Shown one piece after another: positions 50,799 to 59,158 of a DNA stretch of 64,000 nt (positions are counted from its first letter, which is position 1; each line of letters begins with the position of its first letter). The position numbers were made by a program, and so were the translations under genes. The stretch comes from Micromonospora lupini. GTDB lineage: Bacteria; Actinomycetota; Actinomycetes; Mycobacteriales; Micromonosporaceae. The notes beneath the pieces were generated by a model. The model worked only from the letters and a program-made list of their open reading frames with translations, did no database searches and had not been told where the DNA came from. The stretch spans positions 1 to 64,000 of the forward strand of contig NZ_JAPENL010000003.1 in the NCBI RefSeq assembly GCF_026342015.1, read 5' to 3'.

Positions 50799-52235
50799 TC
50801 AGCCCTTGCGCAGGACGGCGAGGAACATCGCGTCGGTGCCGTGGCGGTGCGGCCAGAGCTGCACGGTGGGACCGTCGCCCAGGCCGGGCATGCCGGCCGG
50901 CAGCAGCGGTCGGGCGTCGACGAAGTCCACCGACACGCCGCTGCGGCGGGCCGCCTCGGTGACCGTCACGTGCGTCTCCACGGTGTGCGGCGAGCAGGTG
51001 ACGTAGGCGACCAGCCCGCCCGGCCGGACCGCCCGTAGCGCCGCGCCCAGCAGCTCCCGCTGCAGCCGGGTCAGCGGCGGCAGGTCGGAGGGCTGACGAC
51101 GCCAGCGCGACTCGGGCCGGCGACGCAGCGAGCCCAGCCCGGTGCACGGGGCGTCCACAAGCACCCGGTCGAAGTGGCCCTCCGGCAGCTTCGGGTCCGC
51201 GCCGACCTCGCGACCATCCATGGCCAGCACGGCCACCGGCAGGCCCCGGGTCGCCTGGGACACCAGCCGGGCCCGGTGCTCGGCAACCTCCACGGCGGTC
51301 AGGCGGGCGCCGCGCTGCGCGGCCAGCGCGCCGAGCAGACCGGCCTTGCCGCCCGGGCCGGCGCACAGGTCCAGCCAGCGCCCGTCCGGGCCGTCCAGCG
51401 GCGCGTCGGCGAGCGCGGCGGCCACGAGTTGGGAGCCCTCGTCCTGGACGTGGGCACGACCGTCGACCACCGCCGGCACGTCACCAGGCGCGCCGCCGGG
51501 CAGATAGACGGCGTACGGCGAGAAGGCGCCGGGTGCGCCGCCCACCTGGTCGGCCAGCTCGATCGGGTCGATCAGGCCGGGACGGGCGCACAGGTGCACC
51601 GGCGGCCGCTCGTTGTCCTCGATCAGGAGCCGGGCGGTCTCGCCCAGGTCGCCGTCGAGCGCCTCGGAGAAGGCCCGCACGATCCACTGCGGGTGGCTGT
51701 ACGCCAGCGCCAGGTGCCCGACCGGGTCGGTCTCCATCGGCGGGGCGAGCTTGGCCACCCAACCGTCGATGTCGCGGGTGGACACCTCGCGCAGCACCGC
51801 GTTGGCGAACCCGGCGGCGCCCGGCGCGACCGAGCGGACCAGGTCCACAGTCGACGACACGGCAGCGTGCGGGGGCACCCGGGTGTGCAGCAGCTGGTAC
51901 GCCCCGATCCGCAGCGCGTCGCGCGCCGGTGGGTCGATGCGGGCCACGTCCCGCCCGGCCGCGTCGCTGAGGATCGCGTCGAGCGTGCCGAGGTGGCGCA
52001 GCGTGCCGTAGGTCAGTTCGGTGGCGAAGGCGGCGTCGCGGCCGTACAGCCCCTCCTCGCGCAGGATGAGGGGCAGCACCAGGTTGGCGAAGGCGTCGTC
52101 GCGGTGCACGGCGGCCACCGCCTCGTACGCCGCACGTCGTGGCCGGTCCAGTGGCGGCCGGGTCGGCCGGCGGTCGCCGCCACGGCCGGCGGACGAACCA
52201 CCGCGGAACGGACGCGTCCCCTCCGGGGCCGTCAC
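50799..52235 (-). CDS. rsmB: 16S rRNA (cytosine-967-C5)-methyltransferase
   Basis: 478 residues. N-terminal NusB-like RNA-binding domain (about 25-165) then a Rossmann methyltransferase. WLDLCAGPGGKAGLLGAL binds S-adenosylmethionine. The two catalytic cysteines are in VDAPCTGLGSLRRRPE and VTCSPHTVE. GTG 52235 overlaps the fmt stop (GTGA). The first 25 residues are a basic low-complexity tail. Confidence 0.95.
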   Translation of the reverse strand: MTAPEGTRPFRGGSSAGRGGDRRPTRPPLDRPRRAAYEAVAAVHRDDAFANLVLPLILREEGLYGRDAAFATELTYGTLRHLGTLDAILSDAAGRDVARIDPPARDALRIGAYQLLHTRVPPHAAVSSTVDLVRSVAPGAAGFANAVLREVSTRDIDGWVAKLAPPMETDPVGHLALAYSHPQWIVRAFSEALDGDLGETARLLIEDNERPPVHLCARPGLIDPIELADQVGGAPGAFSPYAVYLPGGAPGDVPAVVDGRAHVQDEGSQLVAAALADAPLDGPDGRWLDLCAGPGGKAGLLGALAAQRGARLTAVEVAEHRARLVSQATRGLPVAVLAMDGREVGADPKLPEGHFDRVLVDAPCTGLGSLRRRPESRWRRQPSDLPPLTRLQRELLGAALRAVRPGGLVAYVTCSPHTVETHVTVTEAARRSGVSVDFVDARPLLPAGMPGLGDGPTVQLWPHRHGTDAMFLAVLRKG

Positions 52236-53158
52236 GCGAGGCCCTCGCCGGCGCCGACGCGGACGCCGCGCGCCCAGTCGGTGGCCGTCATGGCGCGCTT
52301 GCCCGCGGCGCGGACCTCGCCGAGACGCACCGGCACGGTGGCCGTGCCGGCCAGCACCCGCGTCTTCTCCACCAGCAGCTCCCCCGGTTTCAGGTCCGGG
52401 CCGTCGGGCACCGGCGCGACAGCGCCGAGCTTCACCCGCTCGTCCCGGAAGGTCGTCCACGCGCCGGGGGCCGGGGTGCAGGCCCGGATCCGCCGGTCCA
52501 CGGCGAAGGCCGGGTCGGCCCAGCGCACCCGGGCGTCCTCAACTGTCAGCTTCGGCGCCAGCGACACCCCGTCGGCGGGCTGCGGCTCGGCCCGCGCGGT
52601 GCCGTCGGCGATGGCGTCGAGCACCGCCACCAGCAGACCGGCACCGGAGTCGGCGAGCCGCTCCAGCAGGTCACCGGAGGTGTCGCCGGGGCGGATCTCG
52701 TCGGTCAGGGTGCCGAACACGGGGCCGGTGTCCAGGCCCTGCTCCAGGTGGAAGACGCTGGCGCCGGTCAGTTCGTCGCCGTGCAGCACCGCGTGCTGCA
52801 CGGGCGCGGCGCCCCGCCACGCGGGCAGCAGCGAGAAGTGCAGGTTGATCCAGCCGTACCGGGGGATCTCCAGCGCCGACGGCGGCACCAGCGCGCCGTA
52901 GGCGACCACCGGCACGCAGTCCGGGGACAGCTCGCGCAGCCGGTCGAGGAACTCCGGGTCGCGGGGGCGGGCGGGCGTGAGCACCTCCACACCGTGCTCG
53001 TCGGCCCACGCGCCGACCGGGGAGCGGGACAGGCCGCGCCCCCGACCGGCGGGCGCGTCGGGCCGGGTGACCACGGCGACCAGCTCGTGCCGGGAGGCCG
53101 CGACGGCGGCCAGGGCGGGCACGGCCACCGCAGGCGTACCGGCGAAGATCACACGCAT
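52232..53158 (-). CDS. fmt: methionyl-tRNA formyltransferase
   Basis: 308 residues. MRVIFAGTPAVAVPAL start, catalytic INLHFSLLPAWRGAAPVQHA with the HxSLLPxxRG signature, and a C-terminal tRNA-binding barrel. It formylates initiator Met-tRNA. Genes def, fmt and rsmB form one operon, the usual arrangement. Confidence 0.97.
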   Translation of the reverse strand: MRVIFAGTPAVAVPALAAVAASRHELVAVVTRPDAPAGRGRGLSRSPVGAWADEHGVEVLTPARPRDPEFLDRLRELSPDCVPVVAYGALVPPSALEIPRYGWINLHFSLLPAWRGAAPVQHAVLHGDELTGASVFHLEQGLDTGPVFGTLTDEIRPGDTSGDLLERLADSGAGLLVAVLDAIADGTARAEPQPADGVSLAPKLTVEDARVRWADPAFAVDRRIRACTPAPGAWTTFRDERVKLGAVAPVPDGPDLKPGELLVEKTRVLAGTATVPVRLGEVRAAGKRAMTATDWARGVRVGAGEGLA

Positions 53159-53163
53159 CCGGG

Positions 53164-53724
53164 TCACCGACCCAGGCCGAAGGGGCTGCCGCCGGCGTGC
53201 GGGTTGACCTTGACCACCGGCGGCGCGGCCGCGTCGTACCACTCGGCCTGGCGGATTGCCTTCATGGCCTCCTTGCGGCCGGCGGCGTCGAGCCGGTCGA
53301 GGAAGAGCACACCGTCGAGGTGGTCGGTCTCGTGCTGCACGCAGCGGGCCATCAGCCCGGTGCCGACGATCTGCAGCGGGTCGCCGTAGCCGTTGAAGCC
53401 CTTGGCGATGACGTTCTGCCGGCGCTTCGTGTCGAAATAGAGCCCGGGGATGGACAGACAGCCCTCGGGGCCGTCCTGCTCCTCCTCGTCGGGGAACTCC
53501 AGCACCGGGTTGACCAGGTGCCCGAGCACGTCGTCGACGTCGAAGGCGAACACCCGCAGGCTCACACCGAGCTGCGGCGCGGCCAGGCCGGCGCCGTTCT
53601 GCCCCCGCATCGTGTCCGTGAGATCGGCGATGAGCCTACGCAGCTCGACGTCGAAGTCGACCACCGGATCGGCCGGCGTGCGCAGCACCGGATCCCCAAA
53701 AAGACGGATGGGCTGGACGGTCAC
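53164..53724 (-). CDS. def: peptide deformylase
   Basis: 186 residues. All three motifs are present: GAGLAAPQ, EGCLSIPG and QHETDHLDG (Cys and two His bind Fe/Zn; Glu is catalytic). GTG 53724 is chosen because AAGGAG lies nine bases before it; ATG 53742 has no ribosome-binding site. It removes the formyl group that Fmt adds. Confidence 0.96.
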   Translation of the reverse strand: MTVQPIRLFGDPVLRTPADPVVDFDVELRRLIADLTDTMRGQNGAGLAAPQLGVSLRVFAFDVDDVLGHLVNPVLEFPDEEEQDGPEGCLSIPGLYFDTKRRQNVIAKGFNGYGDPLQIVGTGLMARCVQHETDHLDGVLFLDRLDAAGRKEAMKAIRQAEWYDAAAPPVVKVNPHAGGSPFGLGR

Positions 53725-53833
53725 GCGGGACGGCTCCTTCATCGGGCGGGCGAGCGGTGCCGTACCAGTCTACGGAGTGCCGCGGAGCGCCCCGGCGGCG
53801 TACCTCGATCGGCCACCGCCGGTGTGCCCAGCG

Positions 53834-56326
53834 TCACCCGGCTCGGCCCCGGGTGGCCGCCGCGCCGGCCAGCAGGGCGCGGACCCGCTCGCCGTCGGGG
53901 TGACCGAGGTCGTCGAGGATGCCCAGGGCGCGTCGCCAGGTACGCGCCGCGCCGGCCGGGTCCCCCGCCGCGAGCCGGCTCTCGCCGAGCCGGGAGAGGG
54001 TGTCCGCCTCGTCGTAGCGGTCGCTGATTCGCCGGTACAGCCGCAGCGCCCGCCCGTAGCAGCGGATCGCCTCCCGGTGGTCGCCCAGCCGCGCGTGGAT
54101 GAAGCCGAGGCTGTCCCAGGTGTTCGCCTCACCGTGCCGGTCACCGGTCCGACGCAGCAGCGCCAACGCCTGCTCGCAGTGGTCGAGCGCCGGGCGGTAC
54201 TGGCCGAGCTGCGCGTGCGCCCAACCCACCGCGTTGCGGGCGCTGGCCTCCCCGGCCAGATGACAGGCGTCCCGGTACAGCGCGAGAGCCCGCCGCACGT
54301 GGTCCAGCGCCTCGGCGTACCGGCCGAGACCGTCGAGCATCGCGCCGAACGCCCGGTGGGTACGCGCCTGCCCGGTGTGGTCGCCCAGCGCCCCGAAGAG
54401 CGCCAGGGCCTGCCGGTAGTTGCTCGCCGCCTCGTCCACCCGCCCCAGCCGGGACAGCACCCGGGCGAGGTCGCGGTGGGCGTTCGCCTGCCCGAGCCGG
54501 TCCCCCGCCCGCCGCGCCCCGGCCAGGGCGGTCCGCTGGGCGACGGCCAGGTCCGGCCACCGTCCCCGGCGTTGCAGGAAGTCCACGAGCGTCCACGCGA
54601 GCTGCCAGGCGTGGCCGTCGAACCCGGCACGTTTCGCGTGCGCGACGGCCGCCAGCAGCACCGGGTACTCGACTGTGAACCAGGCGAGCGCCTGCGCGTG
54701 GTCGGTGATCTCCTCGGGCGCCACATCCGGTGGGGCCGCCGCCAGGGTGACCGGATCCCGGCCCGGCTGCAGCAGCAGCGCGGCCGCGTGCGCGGTGTGC
54801 AGGTAGTGGTCCAGCCCACGCCGGATCGCCGCCCGCCGGGCCTCCGCCGGATCGAGTCGTTCGGCCTGCTCGGCGGCGTACGCCCGGAGCAGGTCGTGGG
54901 CGCCGAACCGGCCGGGGGCGTGCTCGGTGACGAGGTGCGCGTGGGCCAGCTCCGCCAACAGTCGGGGCACCTGCTCCCGGGGCAGCCCGGCCAGGCTGGC
55001 CGCCGCGGCGACCCCGATGTCCGGGCCGGGGTGGCAGCCGAACAGCCGGAACAGCCGTGCCGCCGCGGGCGTGAGGCTCCGGTACGACCAGGAGAAGACG
55101 GCCTGCACGTCGGTGCCGGCGTCCCCGGCGTCGAACGAGTCCAGCGGGCGCGGTGCCCCGCGCAGCTCGGCGGCCAGGGTGGCCAGGGGGAACGCGGGAT
55201 TCGCCGCGCTCCTCGCGGCGAGCACCGCCAGGGCCAGCGGCAACCGCGCGCACCGCTCGATCATCTCGTCCACGGCCTGCGGCTCGACCGCCAGCCGGTC
55301 GGCGCCGAGCCGCCGGGCCAACAACTGCCACGCCTCGGCGGCGCTGAGCAGGTCCACGCCTACCGGCCGGGCGCCCTCGGCGGCGACCAGACCGGTAAGC
55401 CGGTTACGGCTGGTGACCAGGACCAGGCAGGTCGGGCTGCCGGCCAGCAGCGGCCGGACCTGGTCGGCGTCGCGGGCGTTGTCCAGCAGCACAAGCATCC
55501 GGCGACCGGCGAGCAGGCTGCGATAGAGACCCACCTGAGCGGGCAGGTGGGTGGGGATCCGTTCGGGTGACACCTCCAGTGCCTCCAGGAAGCCCCGGAC
55601 CGCCTCCACGGCTGTCACCACAGTTCCGGTGGAGTCGAATCCGCGCAGGTCGACGTAGAGCTGGCCGTCCGGGAAGCGGTCGGCGACGCGGTGCGCCCAG
55701 TGCACCGCAAGCGTCGTCTTGCCCACCCCGGCCGTGCCGGACAGCGTCACGACCGTGGCCGACGCCCGGCCGCCGTCGCCGGAGGTGTCCGGGCTGGCAC
55801 AGGCGGCATCGAGCTGGGCGAGCTGGGCGGCTCGTCCGACGAATCCGGGTAACGCCGGGGGCAGTTGGCGGGGCACGGGGAAGCGGGTCGGGGCCGTGGC
55901 GGTCCGAGCGCCGCCGCTCCTGGCCCGTACGGCCCCGGTGCCCGTCCGGCCGGTGGCCGCGTGGTCCCGGGTCGGGCGTCGACGTCGCTCCTCGATCCGG
56001 TCCCGCGCGGTGGCCAGCACCCCCTGCTCGGCGGGGGTCGCCCCGAGCAGTCGGATGAGCGCGTCGAACCGCTCCGGCGGCGGCAGGATGTTGCCGGCGA
56101 AGTACTCCCCGATGATGCCGCGTGACCAGCCGGTCTTCGCCGCCAACTGCCGGTACGTCAACCGGGTCTCGCCCTGCTGCCGGGCTTCACGGCGGCGCAG
56201 CTGGCGCAGCAGGCCGGCCAGCTCCTGCAGGGTCTGCGCCTCGACACCGCCGCGGGCCACGTCGAACTCCGCTGGCGACCCCTGCGGTGCTCGACGAACC
56301 CCGGACGGTACCCGTTGGTCGGACAT
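53834..56326 (-). CDS. HTH - NB-ARC - TPR transcriptional regulator
   Basis: 830 residues. A helix-turn-helix lies at about 55-80 (LTYRQLAAKTGWSRGIIGEY). The NB-ARC ATPase spans about 165-440: Walker A GTAGVGKTTLAVHW, Walker B RRMLVLLDNARD. At least five TPR repeats fill about 590-810 (A-x-x-x-Y-x-x-A-L-x-x). Such STAND proteins act as signal-gated regulators in actinomycetes. Divergent from a secreted protease gene, a plausible target. Confidence 0.9.
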   Translation of the reverse strand: MSDQRVPSGVRRAPQGSPAEFDVARGGVEAQTLQELAGLLRQLRRREARQQGETRLTYRQLAAKTGWSRGIIGEYFAGNILPPPERFDALIRLLGATPAEQGVLATARDRIEERRRRPTRDHAATGRTGTGAVRARSGGARTATAPTRFPVPRQLPPALPGFVGRAAQLAQLDAACASPDTSGDGGRASATVVTLSGTAGVGKTTLAVHWAHRVADRFPDGQLYVDLRGFDSTGTVVTAVEAVRGFLEALEVSPERIPTHLPAQVGLYRSLLAGRRMLVLLDNARDADQVRPLLAGSPTCLVLVTSRNRLTGLVAAEGARPVGVDLLSAAEAWQLLARRLGADRLAVEPQAVDEMIERCARLPLALAVLAARSAANPAFPLATLAAELRGAPRPLDSFDAGDAGTDVQAVFSWSYRSLTPAAARLFRLFGCHPGPDIGVAAAASLAGLPREQVPRLLAELAHAHLVTEHAPGRFGAHDLLRAYAAEQAERLDPAEARRAAIRRGLDHYLHTAHAAALLLQPGRDPVTLAAAPPDVAPEEITDHAQALAWFTVEYPVLLAAVAHAKRAGFDGHAWQLAWTLVDFLQRRGRWPDLAVAQRTALAGARRAGDRLGQANAHRDLARVLSRLGRVDEAASNYRQALALFGALGDHTGQARTHRAFGAMLDGLGRYAEALDHVRRALALYRDACHLAGEASARNAVGWAHAQLGQYRPALDHCEQALALLRRTGDRHGEANTWDSLGFIHARLGDHREAIRCYGRALRLYRRISDRYDEADTLSRLGESRLAAGDPAGAARTWRRALGILDDLGHPDGERVRALLAGAAATRGRAG

Positions 56327-56573
56327 GCGGCCCCCACCCCCTACCGGTCACCCGGGCGACCCGGGTCCCGACACGGGCAGGCTAGTTGCGGTCACACACG
56401 GCTAGATAGGAGGCGGCCGATGTCTGACAGTTCCACATCAGACCTTTCCCCCGTCCGGTGGTGTCCGACGGTGTCCAGTCCCGTCCAGGATCGCCGTGCC
56501 GAACCGACGTCTCGTGCCACCGTCTCGGTGCGGGCCCGGCCCGCGCCACGAAACCCTGGGGAAGGGGTACCAG
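56327..56573. promoter_or_regulatory. divergent regulatory gap before the S1 protease
   Basis: Contains the inverted repeat GTCTGA-N10-TCAGAC (56422-56443) and TAGATA with AGGAGG just ahead of it. The repeat may be an operator for the neighbouring regulator or a message hairpin. No standard -35 was found. Confidence 0.35.
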
Positions 56574-57854
56574 ATGATCCGTCCACACCCGACCGCCCGA
56601 CGGTCCGCGGCGATGCTGCGTCGCATCGCCGTCACCGCGTGCGGCCTCACGCTGCTCGTCGCGGGCGTGAGCGCCGCACCGGCCACCGCCGCGCCGGGAG
56701 GCAAGGCCACCACCGCCGGATCGTTCGTCGACAGCGCGCCGGTGCCCGGCGGCTTCGCCTCCTGGTCCGAGCTGCTCCGGTTGCAGCAGCGGATGAACAC
56801 CGCCGCCGCCCAGATCACGAACGCGGCGCAGCGCAGCGCGAACTCCGGCTTCGCCGGTGTCGTCGCCGATCCCACCACCCGCCACCTCCAGGTCTACTGG
56901 AAGGGCGAGCCGCCGGCGCACCTGGTGGCCAACGCCCGGGCCACCGTCGCGACGACTGTGCTGCCGGCCGCGTACTCGCAGCGGGAGCTGATGGTCGCGG
57001 CCGACCGGCTGCGCGCCACAGCCGGCGACAAGATCACCACGGTGGGTCCGCGCGCCGACGGCGCCGGCCTGCTCGTCGGTACGCAGAGCGGACTGCTCGG
57101 CGCGACGGCCCTCGCCGGCGTGCCGGTGACAGTGCAGACAGGTGTCGCCGCCGCGCCCGCCACCAGGTGGGACGACTCGCCGCCGTGGTGGGGTGGCGCC
57201 GCGTGGCGGAACACCGCCAACGGCGGTGGCTGCTCGACCGGCTTCGGTGTCTTCCAGGGCGGGGTGTCGCGGGTGCTCTCCGCCGCGCACTGCGCCAACC
57301 TCAACGTCCTCGCCACCGACCCGACCGGGCAGACGATCGGCATCGTCGGAACCCGCAACGTCAGCAGCGACACCCTGCTCATCGCGGGCAGCGCCGGAGG
57401 CCGGGTCTTCAACAACAGCACCGACGCGGCCGGCGCGGTGGTCAGCGAGTTCAGCAACCAGGTGATCGGCGCACAGGCCAGCCAGGTCGGCAACTGGGTG
57501 TGCACCTCCGGCGCCTACTCCGGCACCCGGTGCTCGATCCAGGTGAAGGCCCGCAACCTGTGCATCAACGTGCGGAACTTCGGCACGGTCTGCGGTCAGG
57601 TCCAGGCCGAGAACACCACCCACACCAACGCCATCGGCCAGGGTGACAGCGGCGGCCCGGTGGAGATCGTGAACGCGGCGAACACCCTCCAGGTCTGGGC
57701 GACAGGCACGAACACGGCAATCGACGACACCAACACCGCGACGGCGTGTACCGGCTACGTCCCCACCGGACGGGTGTGCGCCTGGCGGATCTACTACGAG
57801 GACATCTTCTCCGGCATGGCCGGGGTCGGCGCCTCGGGCGTGGTCCTGGGCTGA
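56574..57854 (+). CDS. secreted S1-family serine protease with pro-region
   Basis: 426 residues. Sec signal peptide (about 1-40, ending APATAAPG), a pro-region (about 41-195, with LLRLQQRMNTAAAQ), then a chymotrypsin-like domain. Catalytic His is in LSAAHC (about 239), Asp in SSDTLLI (about 265) and Ser in GQGDSGGPVEI (about 357). Three to four cysteine pairs suit secretion. ATG 56574 has GGGGAAGGGG upstream. Confidence 0.9.
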   Translation: MIRPHPTARRSAAMLRRIAVTACGLTLLVAGVSAAPATAAPGGKATTAGSFVDSAPVPGGFASWSELLRLQQRMNTAAAQITNAAQRSANSGFAGVVADPTTRHLQVYWKGEPPAHLVANARATVATTVLPAAYSQRELMVAADRLRATAGDKITTVGPRADGAGLLVGTQSGLLGATALAGVPVTVQTGVAAAPATRWDDSPPWWGGAAWRNTANGGGCSTGFGVFQGGVSRVLSAAHCANLNVLATDPTGQTIGIVGTRNVSSDTLLIAGSAGGRVFNNSTDAAGAVVSEFSNQVIGAQASQVGNWVCTSGAYSGTRCSIQVKARNLCINVRNFGTVCGQVQAENTTHTNAIGQGDSGGPVEIVNAANTLQVWATGTNTAIDDTNTATACTGYVPTGRVCAWRIYYEDIFSGMAGVGASGVVLG

Positions 57855-57962
57855 CGCCTCGGGGCGTTCCGTCATTCGATCCGACGGCCGGGCCGGCGCG
57901 CATCCCGCGCGCCGGTCCGGCGCCGCGCTGGGCTCGGACGCCAATCTGGCGCCGCGCTCGAC

Positions 57963-58946
57963 TCAGGCGCCGACGCCCCGGTCCGCGGCGAGCACGGCGT
58001 CGCCGCCGAGCAGCGCCGGCTCGGGCAGCGGCAGCTGGATCTTGTGGGCCGCCTCCCAGTCGTAGACCAGGCCGGGGCGCACCTGCGCGGCGAAGTAGTC
58101 CACGGCGCTCATGCCGCCCACCACCGGCTCGTCGACCTCGGCGACAAGCTGGGCGGGGACCAGGGAGAAACCATTCTGCAGGGCGGCGCTGAGCCGGCGG
58201 TGACCGTCGACGACGAAGAAGTACTCACCTGTGAAGCCGATCTTCAACGGTTCGAGGGACTCGTCGCCGGCCTCGGCCACGTCGCCGACGAACTCGCTGT
58301 CCCACAGCCCGCGCAGTGTCGCGATGTCCTCGGTCGGGTAGACCCGCGCCGGGTCGAGCAGCAGCAGCGGCGGGCCGTCGCGCAGCACGTCCGCGCCGAG
58401 CGTGCCCTCGTACGCGGCGATGATGTGCTCGACGACCTCGCCGGCGGAGGCCCGGGTCGTGTCGCAGATCAGGTCATAGTTGCGCAACCGCGCCTTGTCC
58501 ACCCCGTAGCGGACGATGAACCGGCTGCGCTCGCTCTCGCTGCGCTCGCGGAGCTTGGCCTTGGCCTCCTGGAGCGAGGCGTAGCTCTCCGCCGGCCCGG
58601 ACGGGCGGGCCAGCACCCGGCGGGCCGCCTCACCCGGCTCGGTGATCATGTGCACTTTGAGCGCGTGGGTGAAGAAGTGCCAGGCCAGCCGCGAGTCCAT
58701 GATCAGATGCTCGCCGGAGGCGGCGATGTCGCGCTGGAGCTGGTCGACGTAACCGTCGACGGCCTGGTCCAGCTCGGCGTGCAGATTGAGCTGCAGGGCC
58801 GTCATCTGCCGCTGCTGCGCCATCTCCCGGTAGAGGTCACCCACGCTGACCCGGCGCATCCCGAGCCGCTTGGCGATCTCCACCGACACGGTGCTCTTGC
58901 CGCTGCCGAGGTCGCCGTTGAAGACGATCGATTGTCGAACGGTCAC
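57963..58946 (-). CDS. cytidylate-kinase-like domain fused to a ParB-like (DGHRRL) domain
   Basis: 327 residues. N-terminal P-loop kinase region (about 1-185): IVFNGDLGSGKSTVSVEIAK, then RVSVGDLYREMA and the lid-type RSESERSRFIVRYG, as in (d)CMP/AMP kinases. The C-terminal 140 residues contain FFVVDGHRRLSAAL, close to the ParB/sulfiredoxin DGHHR box. The joint activity is unknown. GTG 58946; GGGGTGG about eight bases upstream. Confidence 0.8.
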   Translation of the reverse strand: MTVRQSIVFNGDLGSGKSTVSVEIAKRLGMRRVSVGDLYREMAQQRQMTALQLNLHAELDQAVDGYVDQLQRDIAASGEHLIMDSRLAWHFFTHALKVHMITEPGEAARRVLARPSGPAESYASLQEAKAKLRERSESERSRFIVRYGVDKARLRNYDLICDTTRASAGEVVEHIIAAYEGTLGADVLRDGPPLLLLDPARVYPTEDIATLRGLWDSEFVGDVAEAGDESLEPLKIGFTGEYFFVVDGHRRLSAALQNGFSLVPAQLVAEVDEPVVGGMSAVDYFAAQVRPGLVYDWEAAHKIQLPLPEPALLGGDAVLAADRGVGA

Positions 58947-59158
58947 GACTGGCCCACCCCTGATAACCGGCTTCCTGACATCATCGACATCGCGTCCGAC
59001 CGACGCGTTCCCGGCCCGCCCGTTCCGGCGGTGCCGTGACCTGGGGCCGTCGTACGCCCGAGCATGACGGGCGATGCTACCACCTCGACACCAGCGCCTT
59101 GCCGGACGCGGTGTGCGGGCACTGGGCGCCAGGCCGGGTTCCACAACCCGGAAAACGG

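Noticed and set aside
56420..57646. ATG 56420 with a good AGGAGG, opening a long frame
   Set aside because: The frame soon becomes an Arg-rich shadow of the S1 protease, which has its own start, signal peptide and catalytic triad in another frame.
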